Positions 35,337-44,147 of a DNA stretch of 64,000 nucleotides are shown here, piece by piece. The position numbers were made by a program, and so were the translations under genes. This stretch comes from Geobacillus thermocatenulatus. GTDB lineage: Bacteria > Bacillota > Bacilli > Bacillales > Anoxybacillaceae. The notes below the pieces were generated by a model that was given only the letters and a program-made list of their open reading frames with translations, was not told the DNA's origin and made no database searches. The stretch spans positions 10,001 to 74,000 of the forward strand of contig NZ_NEWK01000001.1 in the NCBI RefSeq assembly GCF_002217655.1, given 5' to 3'. Each line of letters opens with the position of its first letter. Position 1 is the stretch's first letter.

Positions 35337-37166
35337 ATGAAAAAAGTAGGTCCATTCCGTTCGATTCATTTTAAGTTTGTCATCATTTATGTATTACTGA
35401 TTCTCGTCGCCATGCAAATCATCGGCGTGTACTTCGTTCGCAAGCTGGAAACGGAGCTTGTGCAGAACTTTAAAAACTCATTAAACGAACGGGTGACGTT
35501 GCTCGCCTATAACGTCGAGCAGGCGATGAATCGGGAGCGCGATGAAAAAAGCCCGACATTGGAAGAAGACATCCGTTCGCTTCTTCATGATTTCGTTTCC
35601 CAAGACATTTCCGAAGTGCGCGTCATTGATGCCAAAGGGAAGGTGTTGGCGACATCGAATCCATACACGCAAAACATCGTCGGAAAACGAACAACAGAAA
35701 TTTATGTAAAGCGTTCACTTGTTACGGGTGAAATGGTTGACCAGATGCTGCTCGATTCGAAAACAGGACATCGCATGTACATTTCGTCGACTCCGATCAA
35801 AACGAGCGGCGAAATCAAAGGTGTCATTTACGTCATCGCCTCGATGGAAAACGTCTTTTCGCAAATGCGGCAAATTAATATGATTTTGGCGACCGGGACG
35901 GGGATCGCTCTCGCCATTACCGCCGTGCTCGGCATTTTTTTGTCGCGCACGATCACCCGGCCGATTTCCGATATGCGCCGGCAAGCGCTGGCGATGACGA
36001 GGGGAGATTTCTCCCGCAAGGTCAAAGTGTACGGCTATGATGAAATCGGCCAATTGGCGATGACGTTCAATAACCTGACCAAAAAACTGCAGGAAGCGCA
36101 GGCGACGACGGAAGGGGAACGGCGCAAGCTCGAGTCCGTCTTGACGCATATGACGGATGGCGTCATTGCGACCGACCGTCGCGGGCGCGTCATTCTCATT
36201 AACGATGCAGCGTTAAACATTTTGAATGTTTCACGTGAAACAGTGCTGTCGAGTTCGATCGTCGACGTGCTTGGCATTGCCGACCAGTATACGTTTGAAA
36301 CGTTGCTTGAGGAGCGCGATTCGCTCATTTTAGATTTCAGCACGGATGAGGAACTATATATTTTGCGCGCGTCGTTGTCGGTGATTCAAAAAGAGGGCGG
36401 ATTTGTCAATGGGTTGATCGTCGTTTTGCACGACATTACCGAACAGGAAAAAATCGACCGCGAGCGGCGGCAGTTTGTCGCCAATGTGTCGCATGAATTG
36501 CGCACGCCGCTCACCACGATGAAAAGCTACTTAGAAGCGCTTGCTGACGGCGCTTGGCAAGATAAAGACATCGCGCCGAGGTTCATTCAAGTCGTGCAAA
36601 ATGAAACGGAACGGATGATTCGGCTCGTCAACGACTTGCTCCATCTGTCCAAGCTCGACAGCAAAGACTACAAGCTGAAGAAAACGTGGATCAATTTTTC
36701 AGCCTATTTCCATAAAGTCATTGACCGATTTGAGTTGACGAAAAGCGACAACATTCGGTTCGTTCGCAAAATTCCGCGCGAGGCGATTTTTATTGAAGTT
36801 GATGAAGATAAAATTACGCAAGTGTTAGACAACATTATTTCGAACGCTTTGAAATACTCTCCGCAAGGCGGGACGATTACATTTCGCGTCCGCAAACTTT
36901 CTGATGAAATCATTGTCAGCGTCAGCGACGAAGGAGTCGGCATTCCGAAAGCCGACTTGGCCAAAATTTTCGAACGGTTTTACCGGGTCGACAAGGCTAG
37001 GTCGCGCAAATTGGGCGGTACGGGGCTTGGGCTGGCCATTGCCAAAGAAGTCGTTCTTGCCCATGGCGGGGCGATTTGGGCAGAAAGCAAGGAGCATAAA
37101 GGAACGACGATTTATTTTACGCTGCCGCTAGAACGCGAGCAAAAGGATGACTGGTGCGATGTATGA
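35337..37166 (+). CDS. walK: Sensor histidine kinase WalK (YycG)
   Basis: 609 residues. Transmembrane helices lie near 11-33 and 183-203, with an extracytoplasmic PAS-like domain between them. HAMP follows (about 204-256), then PAS (about 263-370), HisKA with phosphoacceptor His386 in 'VANVSHELRTP', and an HATPase with N box 'DNIISNALKYSPQGG' and 'GTGLGLAIAKEVV'. It senses wall metabolism and phosphorylates WalR. A parS site lies inside the gene. The stop overlaps the walH start. Confidence 0.99.
   Translation: MKKVGPFRSIHFKFVIIYVLLILVAMQIIGVYFVRKLETELVQNFKNSLNERVTLLAYNVEQAMNRERDEKSPTLEEDIRSLLHDFVSQDISEVRVIDAKGKVLATSNPYTQNIVGKRTTEIYVKRSLVTGEMVDQMLLDSKTGHRMYISSTPIKTSGEIKGVIYVIASMENVFSQMRQINMILATGTGIALAITAVLGIFLSRTITRPISDMRRQALAMTRGDFSRKVKVYGYDEIGQLAMTFNNLTKKLQEAQATTEGERRKLESVLTHMTDGVIATDRRGRVILINDAALNILNVSRETVLSSSIVDVLGIADQYTFETLLEERDSLILDFSTDEELYILRASLSVIQKEGGFVNGLIVVLHDITEQEKIDRERRQFVANVSHELRTPLTTMKSYLEALADGAWQDKDIAPRFIQVVQNETERMIRLVNDLLHLSKLDSKDYKLKKTWINFSAYFHKVIDRFELTKSDNIRFVRKIPREAIFIEVDEDKITQVLDNIISNALKYSPQGGTITFRVRKLSDEIIVSVSDEGVGIPKADLAKIFERFYRVDKARSRKLGGTGLGLAIAKEVVLAHGGAIWAESKEHKGTTIYFTLPLEREQKDDWCDV
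36227..36242. other. parS: parS centromere site (in walK)
   Basis: The same 16-bp palindrome TGTTTCACGTGAAACA as in spo0J. Here too it is read in frame as N-V-S-R-E-T (residues 297-302 of WalK). B. subtilis also has a parS in the orthologous gene. Confidence 0.93.
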
Positions 37167-38487
37167 AACGATCAAAACCATCGTGTTGACGTTGCTTGTG
37201 CTCATCAGCATTACCTTAACGTTTGCTTTATGGACCTATCATCCGAAATACGATGTGTTGCAAAACGATGAATACATTCAACATGTCTCCGTGAGCAACA
37301 CGCAAGTGGACACAGCGATGGTCGTGCAGCCAAAGCAGATTCTCATTCATAAAAACGGCGTCCCCTATGCTGTGACGAAAGACGAAGAGAAAAATGAAGT
37401 GCTGAAAGAAATGAGAAGATGGACGCTTGACGATTTCGAAGATGTTTCATCTTCTGTTCCGCAAGGGAAGTTTTTATCGTTTTTAAATGGCAAAGAGCGG
37501 CTTGAGATCATTTACCCCGATGAGGTGCCGATCGACATATACCGATTGATTTTCACGATCGATGACAGGGGGCTCGACGGCTTGGCGTTTGACCGCCTGC
37601 TCGTCCCGCTCGGCGGGAAGGACGAGTTCCCCATCTACTTCATCGCGACCGACAAACGCAAAATTTACAAAGCGATTGCCAGCGATGCCTCCTTATCGGC
37701 GATCGGCCGGCTGGCGAAAGAAGCGAGCCATTTTCCGCGTTATTTTGCTTATCCGGTCAGCGAAACGAAGCAGTTGTATTTGCCGGAAAAAGAAGTGGTG
37801 CTCAGCAGTCTGCAATATTATACCGACGAGCTGGACGCAGACAAGTTTAAAGAAGCGCTCTTTAGCGATCCAAGCTTTGTCAAAAAAGATTTGATTCCGT
37901 TTGGCGAAGAATATACAGACGGTTCGCGGCTGATGGACGTCGATTTTCTTCAACGGATGCTGCTGTATGTGAATCCAGCAGCGCGCGTCTCGAATATGGG
38001 ACAAACGGAGCAAGAAACCCATATCATCCAAAAAAGCATTGATTTCGTCAATGAGCATGGCGGTTGGACGGATCTGTATCATTTCGCCCGCTGGAGCGAG
38101 GAGGATCGAAAAGTCACGTTCCGGCTTGTCGTCAACGGCTATCCAGTCTTTAATGAATACGGCATGTCAGAAATCGTGGAGACGTGGGGAGCGTCCGATT
38201 TGATGAAATACCAGCGTCCGCTCTTCCGCCTTGAAATCGCGGATCGCAACCGCACACCAAAAACGCTGCCGTCCGGCCATGAGGTCGTCAACTGGTTCGA
38301 ACAGACGAAAGGCGTTCGCAAATCGCTCATCAAAGATATCGCCATCGGCTATGAGCTCATCAAAGATCCGGAGCGGGAAAAAGTCATCCGCCTTGAACCG
38401 GCATGGTTCTACTTGTACGGACAAACGTGGAAAAAGGTGGACACGAGCGATGAGGCGGGAGGAGGGGGAACAAATGGACTGGAGTAA
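37159..38487 (+). CDS. walH: WalK regulator WalH (YycH)
   Basis: 442 residues. One N-terminal membrane helix ('IKTIVLTLLVLISITLTFALW', about 5-25) anchors an extracytoplasmic domain of the YycH fold. With WalI it modulates WalK through contacts in the membrane. The ATG at 37159 overlaps the walK stop by 8 bases and is about 10 bases after AAAAGG; an ATG at 37147 directly abuts that site and is less likely. Confidence 0.93.
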   Translation: MYETIKTIVLTLLVLISITLTFALWTYHPKYDVLQNDEYIQHVSVSNTQVDTAMVVQPKQILIHKNGVPYAVTKDEEKNEVLKEMRRWTLDDFEDVSSSVPQGKFLSFLNGKERLEIIYPDEVPIDIYRLIFTIDDRGLDGLAFDRLLVPLGGKDEFPIYFIATDKRKIYKAIASDASLSAIGRLAKEASHFPRYFAYPVSETKQLYLPEKEVVLSSLQYYTDELDADKFKEALFSDPSFVKKDLIPFGEEYTDGSRLMDVDFLQRMLLYVNPAARVSNMGQTEQETHIIQKSIDFVNEHGGWTDLYHFARWSEEDRKVTFRLVVNGYPVFNEYGMSEIVETWGASDLMKYQRPLFRLEIADRNRTPKTLPSGHEVVNWFEQTKGVRKSLIKDIAIGYELIKDPEREKVIRLEPAWFYLYGQTWKKVDTSDEAGGGGTNGLE

Positions 38488-39256
38488 AACGAAGACGATT
38501 TTTATTATGGTGTTCCTCATCCTCGACTGCTTTTTAGGCTATCAGTTTATGGAAAAACGAAACAGCAGCCAGCTCGATGTCATTTTGGAAACGACGATTG
38601 AAGAGCAGCTTGAGGCGAACGGCATTACGTATGTGGATCTGCCTAAAGAAGTGACGAAAGCGGCGTATGTCAGCGGCAAAAGCCGCTCATTCACCATGGC
38701 GGATGTAAAAAAGCTGCCCGGGCAAAAAGTGAAAATCGAAGGAGAAACGAAAGTCAAAGGGACGTTCATCGATCCGGTTGCGCTGCCGATTGACGATCCA
38801 TACCAGCTGCGTGAGTTTTTGCAGCGCTACATCATCGGCGGCGGGCAATATGCCTTTTGGTCGTTTGATGAAAAACAAGGAATCTTGACCTGCTACCAAG
38901 TGTATGACGGTAAGATGATTTACGGCAATGAAAACAGCAAGCTCGTCATCCATGTCAACGGGAGACGGGAAGCGCTGTCGTATGAACAGACGATGCTCAG
39001 CGACTTGGAAAAGTACGAGCGGAAGCAAGATATCGTCCCGGCGATTAAAGCCATTGAGACGTTGTACCGAAAAGGGCATTTGCAGCCGGGCGACCGCGTC
39101 ACGAAAGTGGAGCTTGGCTATTACGGGCTTGTTCAATTTACTGCATCCCAAGTGTTGACTCCAACTTGGCATATTGTTGTCAATCGGAAGGAAGACTATT
39201 TCGTCAATGCGTTTGAAGGGCAAGTGATCAATGATCAAGGAAATGTGCTGGAGTGA
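38474..39256 (+). CDS. walI: WalK regulator WalI (YycI)
   Basis: 260 residues from ATG 38474, preceded by GGAGGGGG; the gene overlaps walH by 14 bases. One N-terminal helix ('TIFIMVFLILDCFLGYQF') and an extracytoplasmic YycI domain are visible. It partners with WalH in the WalK complex. The much longer open frame upstream lies inside walH and is not coding. Confidence 0.93.
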   Translation: MDWSKTKTIFIMVFLILDCFLGYQFMEKRNSSQLDVILETTIEEQLEANGITYVDLPKEVTKAAYVSGKSRSFTMADVKKLPGQKVKIEGETKVKGTFIDPVALPIDDPYQLREFLQRYIIGGGQYAFWSFDEKQGILTCYQVYDGKMIYGNENSKLVIHVNGRREALSYEQTMLSDLEKYERKQDIVPAIKAIETLYRKGHLQPGDRVTKVELGYYGLVQFTASQVLTPTWHIVVNRKEDYFVNAFEGQVINDQGNVLE

Positions 39257-39262
39257 AAGAAC

Positions 39263-40057
39263 ATGACGATGCGATTTAGTGTGCTGGCCAGCGGCAGCAC
39301 CGGCAATGCCTTTTACATTGAGACAAACCGTCAGCGCCTGCTTGTTGACGCCGGTTTGAGCGGCAAGCAGCTTGAGGAGTTGTTTGCCCAGATCGGCCGC
39401 CATCCCAAGCAGCTTGATGCGCTGCTTGTCACCCATGAACATAGCGACCATATTAAAGGGCTCGGGGTGCTTGCCCGCAAGTATCGGCTGCCGGTGTATG
39501 CCAATGAAAAAACGTGGCGGGCGATGGAACAAGCGGTAGGCGACATTCCGCCCGAGCAAAAATTTGTCTTTCCGCTCGGCGCGGTAAGGACGTTCGGCGA
39601 TGTTGACGTCGAATCGTTCGGCGTCTCTCACGACGCCGCCGAGCCGATGTTTTACGTTTTCCACTATGAAGGGAAAAAGCTTGCGTTGCTCACCGATACC
39701 GGCTACGTGAGCGAGCGGATCAAAAAGACGATTGAAAACGCGGATGTGTTCGTGTTGGAAAGCAATCATGACGTTGGCATGCTGAGGATGGGGAGATATC
39801 CATGGAGCGTCAAGCGCCGCATTTTAAGCGATGTCGGCCATATTTCGAATGAGGAAGCGGGTTTGGCGCTTGCTGACGTGATTGGCGACCGGACAAAGCA
39901 AATTTATTTGGCCCATTTGAGCCAAGATAACAATATGAAAGAGCTGGCGCGCATGACCGTGACGCAAGTGTTGGAACAGAAAGGCTTAGCGGTCGGCGCC
40001 CGCTTTCGTTTGTATGATACCGATCCGCGTCGGGCGACGGCGCTGGCGTATGTATAA
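39263..40057 (+). CDS. walJ: Metallo-beta-lactamase-fold hydrolase WalJ (YycJ)
   Basis: 264 residues. The metal-binding motif '[10 protein letters not shown]' near residue 57 and 'SHDAAEP', 'LLTDTGY' and 'LESNHD' place it in the metallo-beta-lactamase nuclease-like group; YycJ is reported to have exonuclease activity. It is linked to coordination of division and replication in firmicutes. The start is 7 bases past walI with GGAGTG upstream. This is the last gene of the wal unit before the protease. Confidence 0.96.
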   Translation: MTMRFSVLASGSTGNAFYIETNRQRLLVDAGLSGKQLEELFAQIGRHPKQLDALLVTHEHSDHIKGLGVLARKYRLPVYANEKTWRAMEQAVGDIPPEQKFVFPLGAVRTFGDVDVESFGVSHDAAEPMFYVFHYEGKKLALLTDTGYVSERIKKTIENADVFVLESNHDVGMLRMGRYPWSVKRRILSDVGHISNEEAGLALADVIGDRTKQIYLAHLSQDNNMKELARMTVTQVLEQKGLAVGARFRLYDTDPRRATALAYV

Positions 40058-40117
40058 AGCCCGTTTTGCCGAAACGGAGGGAGACGCATTTGTTGGATTT
40101 TTTCTCCTGTTCATGAT

Positions 40118-40123
40118 TATAAT
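40118..40123 (+). promoter_or_regulatory. -10 element upstream of the HtrA-type protease gene
   Basis: A perfect TATAAT at 40118-40123, 36 bases before the start codon. No good -35 is found at 17 bases; TTGGAT stands 19 bases upstream. Confidence 0.45.
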
Positions 40124-40158
40124 GAGGGATGGAGACGAATGTGGAAAGGATGGTGAGC

Positions 40159-41379
40159 ATGGGATACTACGACGACCATTATGAGCCGTACGAACAAACG
40201 AGGAGGAAGCGGCGCAGCGGATCGTTTGTTTCCGCGCTTGTCGGCGCCGTGTTAGGAGGGCTGCTCGTCCTCATGTCCATTCCGGCGCTTTCCCGTTGGG
40301 ATATCCTCCCGTATGATGTTGTGCCGAATCAAAGAGCAGAGGAAGAGCCAAAAACAGAGGAAAATGGAACTCCACCGATTCGGCAGAGTGTTTCCGTTGA
40401 TGTGACGACGGCGGTGACAAAGGCGATCGACCAAGTGTCGGATGCGGTTGTCGGCGTTGTCAACATTCAAGAAGCCAGCTTCTGGTCGCAAGGAGGCGAG
40501 GCTGGCGTCGGATCGGGCGTCATTTACAAGAAAGCGGGAGGACGGGCGTTTATCGTCACGAACCATCATGTTGTTGAAAACGCCAGTCAGCTCGAAGTGA
40601 GCCTCAAAGATGGGACGAGAGTGCCGGCGAAGTTGCTGGGCAGCGATGTGCTGATGGATTTAGCCGTCTTGGAAATTGACGCGAAGCATGTGAAAAAAGT
40701 CGCCCAGTTCGGCAACTCCGATACGGTGAAGCCAGGCGAGCCAGTCATTGCCATCGGCAACCCGCTCGGTTTGCAGTTTGCCGGCTCGGTGACACAAGGC
40801 ATTATTTCCGGAACGAACCGGACGGTCGAAGTTGATTTGGACGAAGACGGCGCTCCAGACTGGAACGCAGAAGTATTGCAGACAGATGCAGCGATCAACC
40901 CGGGCAACAGCGGCGGCGCTCTCGTCAATATCAAAGGGCAAGTCATCGGCATCAACTCGATGAAAATCGCCCAAGAGGCGGTTGAAGGCATCGGGTTCGC
41001 GATCCCGATCAACACGGCCATTCCGATCATTTCGGACTTGGAAAAATACGGACAAGTGCGCCGTCCGTATATGGGCGTTGAACTTCGCTCGCTGAGCGAC
41101 ATCCCATCGTACCATTTGCAGGCGACGCTCCATTTGCCGCCGAACGTAACAGAAGGAGCGGCGGTCATTCAAGTCGTGCCGATGTCGCCGGCCGCACAGG
41201 CGGGCTTAAAACAGTTTGATGTCATCGTGGCGCTTGACGGCGAAAAAATCCGGAATGTGCTCGATTTGCGCAAGTATTTGTATACGAAAAAATCGATTGG
41301 TGACCGGATGGAAGTCACGTTTTATCGTGATGGGAAAAAACGCACGGTCACGATGAAGCTGGCGCGTGAGTCATATTAA
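40159..41379 (+). CDS. htrC: HtrA-like membrane serine protease
   Basis: 406 residues. A cytoplasmic basic N-terminus and one membrane helix ('FVSALVGAVLGGLLVLMSIPAL') anchor a trypsin-like protease outside the membrane. The catalytic triad is His in 'IVTNHHVVENA', Asp in 'MDLAVLEI' and Ser in 'NPGNSGGALV'. One PDZ domain follows (about 305-395, 'VVPMSPAAQAGLKQFDVIVALDG'). It degrades or chaperones misfolded exported proteins. The ATG at 40159 follows GAAAGGATGGTGAGC. The wal-htr neighbourhood is conserved in Bacillaceae. Confidence 0.95.
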   Translation: MGYYDDHYEPYEQTRRKRRSGSFVSALVGAVLGGLLVLMSIPALSRWDILPYDVVPNQRAEEEPKTEENGTPPIRQSVSVDVTTAVTKAIDQVSDAVVGVVNIQEASFWSQGGEAGVGSGVIYKKAGGRAFIVTNHHVVENASQLEVSLKDGTRVPAKLLGSDVLMDLAVLEIDAKHVKKVAQFGNSDTVKPGEPVIAIGNPLGLQFAGSVTQGIISGTNRTVEVDLDEDGAPDWNAEVLQTDAAINPGNSGGALVNIKGQVIGINSMKIAQEAVEGIGFAIPINTAIPIISDLEKYGQVRRPYMGVELRSLSDIPSYHLQATLHLPPNVTEGAAVIQVVPMSPAAQAGLKQFDVIVALDGEKIRNVLDLRKYLYTKKSIGDRMEVTFYRDGKKRTVTMKLARESY

Positions 41380-41384
41380 AAACA

Positions 41385-41413
41385 GGGAGGAGCGGAAACG
41401 CTCCTTCTTTTTT
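41385..41413 (+). terminator. Terminator after the HtrA-like gene
   Basis: AGGAGCG-GAAA-CGCTCCT followed by TCTTTTTTCC: a compact hairpin with a GNRA-type loop. Confidence 0.9.
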
Positions 41414-41433
41414 CCACAAGGAAAGGAGCGAGA

Positions 41434-41586
41434 ATGATGATATTCACATGTGAAGAACATGTCGACATCGCCATTGATCAATATGTAGATGAAACAGAAC
41501 AGGCGCCGGATCTCCTGCCTGTGGACAACAGCGAAAAACAGTGCTATTTTTGCTCGAAACAAGCTGTATATGTCGTAGGAGGATAA
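41434..41586 (+). CDS. CxxH/CxxC miniprotein
   Basis: 50 residues; the gene is too short for many predictors. It carries 'CEEH' at 6-9 and 'CYFC' at 37-40, the two halves of a likely zinc or iron site, and matches what I recall as the CxxH/CxxC protein found before rlmH in Bacillus relatives. The Shine-Dalgarno AAAGGAGCG is 3-5 bases before two adjacent ATGs (41434, 41437). Function unknown. The strict context between htrA and rlmH supports it as a real gene. Confidence 0.82.
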   Translation: MMIFTCEEHVDIAIDQYVDETEQAPDLLPVDNSEKQCYFCSKQAVYVVGG

Positions 41587-41590
41587 CAGT

Positions 41591-41632
41591 TTTTTCACAA
41601 CATGTGGATATGTGTTGTGTATATGTGGATAA
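41591..41632. other. DnaA-box cluster upstream of rlmH
   Basis: A perfect TGTGGATAA (41624-41632) and a one-mismatch TGTGGATAT (41603-41611), with TTTTTCACA (41591-41599) inverted before them. The B. subtilis orthologous gene yydA is, to my memory, also next to a DnaA-bound cluster. Confidence 0.6.
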
Positions 41633-41670
41633 ATCTTGTTGATAAGCTGTTTATAAGGCAGGGGTTGTTT

Positions 41671-42150
41671 GTGCATATTTCCATTGTCGCTGTGGGTAAA
41701 TTGAAGGAAAAATATTTAATCGCTGGAATTCATGAATATACAAAGCGTCTGTCCGCATACGCCAAAATCGACATCATCGAAGTCGCTGATGAAAAAACGC
41801 CGGAGCGGGCGAGCGAACTTGAGGAGGAACAAATCAAAGAGCGCGAGGGGGGACGGCTGCTGGCGAAAATTCCGCATGACGCCCACGTCATCGCGCTCGC
41901 GATTGAAGGAAAGATGAAATCGTCCGAGCAATTCGCCGCCCGTCTCGATGAGCTCGCCACCTATGGCAAAAGCAAAGTAGTGTTCGTCATCGGCGGTTCG
42001 CTTGGCTTAAGCAAACAAGTGATGGCGCGCGCTGATGAGACGCTGTCGTTTTCGAAAATGACGTTTCCACACCAGCTGATGCGCCTCATTTTGCTCGAGC
42101 AGATTTATCGCGCATTTCGGATCAACCGGGGGGAACCGTATCATAAGTAA
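41671..42150 (+). CDS. rlmH: 23S rRNA (pseudouridine1915-N3)-methyltransferase RlmH
   Basis: 159 residues from GTG 41671 after GGCAGGGG, the exact family length. It is a SPOUT-fold enzyme that methylates pseudouridine 1915 in helix 69. The knot motif '[19 protein letters not shown]' and C-terminal '[28 protein letters not shown]' are diagnostic. The longer open frame runs back through the DnaA-box cluster. This marks the end of the conserved origin-proximal block. Confidence 0.99.
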   Translation: MHISIVAVGKLKEKYLIAGIHEYTKRLSAYAKIDIIEVADEKTPERASELEEEQIKEREGGRLLAKIPHDAHVIALAIEGKMKSSEQFAARLDELATYGKSKVVFVIGGSLGLSKQVMARADETLSFSKMTFPHQLMRLILLEQIYRAFRINRGEPYHK

Positions 42151-42231
42151 GGGAAATTTCCGCTTGTTTATCAATTGAACCGTTTTACCGTAGGTTGCGC
42201 TAAGGAAAAAGTCAAGGGAGAGCCGCCTAAT

Positions 42232-43470
42232 TTATGCAGCTCCCCCGCATTGGGCTGATACTTTATTTTTGCCGCTTTCTTTCGAACGGAGCAATAAATG
42301 GTCGGCATAAATGTACGCTTTTTCAATTGACATCGTTCCTTCTGCTTGACAAAAGTAAAGACCGAACGACGACGTATAGGCAATGGGACGTTTCGCCGCC
42401 ATATAATCGACCAACACGGTGCTGCGGCGCACTGCTTCTCGAATCTCTTCGACAAGCCGGACGCTTTCTTCAAACGTGCGATGGCGCAAAAACATCGTAA
42501 ACTCTTCGCCGCCGCTGCGGAACAAAAAATCATCTTCCTGAAGAAATTGCTTCAACGTCGAGGCGAAATGGCGGATTACTTCGTCGCCGACGGCGTGGCT
42601 ATACGTGTCGTTGATCGTTTTAAAATTGTCGATATCGGCGACGACGACGCCAATCCATTCACCGGATCCGTTTAGCTTGGCGATCGTTTGATCCATGTAG
42701 GCGCGGTTGTGAACGCCGGTCAAAAAGTCAGTGTAGGCCATTTTTTCGAAGTGGTCGCGTTCTAGTTTATGCTGGATGCTTTGTGATTTGGAAAAGAACG
42801 AGCGACTCACGAAGTAATTAAGCAAAAATAAGCTTAAGAGTATATCCCACCGCCGTTCTTGCAAAAAGAGAAACAACAGACCGTTTGTCAGCGCTGTTTT
42901 TCCCATGTCTGTCCAGCTTCTTGTTTTAATAAAATCAAGCGCTTCGCCTTGTGTCCGAATATCGCCAGTGAGATAAAAAACGATGATGAGACAGCAATCG
43001 GTCAGCAATGAAACGATGGCGACGAGCAGAAAAACGAGCAGCCAAAACCCGATAAGCGGAACGGATTGAAACAGCGGGTTGAGGAGGTTGTATAGAGCGA
43101 ATGCCAATGAGTTGAACGTCACAAATGAGCCGATGTTGTACAACGTGTGCAGCCATTCATCCGGTTCCGCTGTTTTTAAATATTTTTTTGTCAGATGTTC
43201 GGTCAAGCGAAACAGCGATTCAAAAATAAGCAATCCGAGAGGGCCGGCAAACAAGGCGAACGACAAGCTGTAATTGATGCCGTAGTCAACCGGGATATTG
43301 TTTTTTGTTTTATCGACGACGCGCAAGTGTGAATACAAGCTGGAAAACAGCCAATAAAACAACAAAGCGATGACATAGGTGCGATCGAAGGAAGGCGGTT
43401 TTGACACAAACACAACAGCAATGGATGCGGAAAAAATAGCAAAAATGATCGGTCGTGCTCGGTGTAACAT
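42232..43470 (-). CDS. Membrane-bound diguanylate cyclase (GGDEF)
   Basis: 412 residues from ATG 43470 after AGGAGAG. The N-terminal half (about 1-225) has six or seven hydrophobic segments forming a membrane sensor. The C-terminal GGDEF domain has 'DIDNFKTINDTYSHAVGDEV' and an intact active-site signature 'SGGEEF'. It should make c-di-GMP from two GTP. The inhibitory RxxD site before the signature is not present (QEDD). A longer frame from 43590 lacks a ribosome site. With the HD-GYP-like protein at the left end, it is the second c-di-GMP-related protein in the window. Confidence 0.92.
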   Translation of the reverse strand: MLHRARPIIFAIFSASIAVVFVSKPPSFDRTYVIALLFYWLFSSLYSHLRVVDKTKNNIPVDYGINYSLSFALFAGPLGLLIFESLFRLTEHLTKKYLKTAEPDEWLHTLYNIGSFVTFNSLAFALYNLLNPLFQSVPLIGFWLLVFLLVAIVSLLTDCCLIIVFYLTGDIRTQGEALDFIKTRSWTDMGKTALTNGLLFLFLQERRWDILLSLFLLNYFVSRSFFSKSQSIQHKLERDHFEKMAYTDFLTGVHNRAYMDQTIAKLNGSGEWIGVVVADIDNFKTINDTYSHAVGDEVIRHFASTLKQFLQEDDFLFRSGGEEFTMFLRHRTFEESVRLVEEIREAVRRSTVLVDYMAAKRPIAYTSSFGLYFCQAEGTMSIEKAYIYADHLLLRSKESGKNKVSAQCGGAA

Positions 43471-44147
43471 CTCGGCTCTCTCTCCTATAAATCTGACATC
43501 TGACAACTTCGGCCGCGGCGAAGCGACGTCAAAAAAGAGAATGACCACCCCTATGCCAGTCGGTGGCTTTTGGCTATCAACCTGGATCATTGGACAGACG
43601 ATGCTTGGCGGCGTCCATCATGTGCTTCAACACCTACAACATGTATTGGACAACTGAGGTGTCTTCTTGCGCTGTCATGTATCCCAAACATCGATTTACT
43701 GACGATTCCCCTTAAGCAGGTTCTGAAACAGCTAAGCGCTGCTTTTGGCAAAGACCCCATTATGTCCCCTATAGGAACAAACGAACATCATTCCTAATCT
43801 TATTATAGTACTATATGACCAATTCTGAAAATAGGGAAAAGAACGTCCGTTTTCATCTTTTTTCGTCAAAATTTGACACGATGAATGATGCGGCTCGATT
43901 CTTTATAAAAAAGGGAGAGCTGCGACGGCCGCCAATTTGTCTTGTATCTACGTTTCACTGGCTTGACGGTGGATAAAGGAAGCAGCCTTCTAGTTGGCGA
44001 AAACAATATAAAAGGGCGGCGTTGTCACGGTGATCACATATGTCGCTTCAGGCCGGCGTTTGCATTGTGCGGGTGTTTGCCGGCTTCGTTCGCCTCGTTA
44101 TGGTTTGTAGGTCGTTCCATTATGATATTTCAGGGAGGAAAACAAGT
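43471..44147. other. 677-base intergenic region between divergent genes
   Basis: No convincing gene. On the minus strand a TATAAT-like sequence (complement of 43802-43808) could serve the GGDEF gene, with a poor -35. On the plus strand TTATGG/TATGAT (about 44099 and 44121, spacer 17) could serve glycerate kinase. Open frames of up to 92 codons overlap here but have no ribosome site or recognisable content. The region may hold a decayed gene. Confidence 0.5.

Noticed and set aside
40061-40077. CCGTTT/AAACGG hairpin after walJ as a terminator
   Set aside because: There is no T tract after it, so termination is not supported.
43570-43797. 75-codon frame in the gap before glycerate kinase
   Set aside because: It has no ribosome site, odd composition and no recognisable motif.
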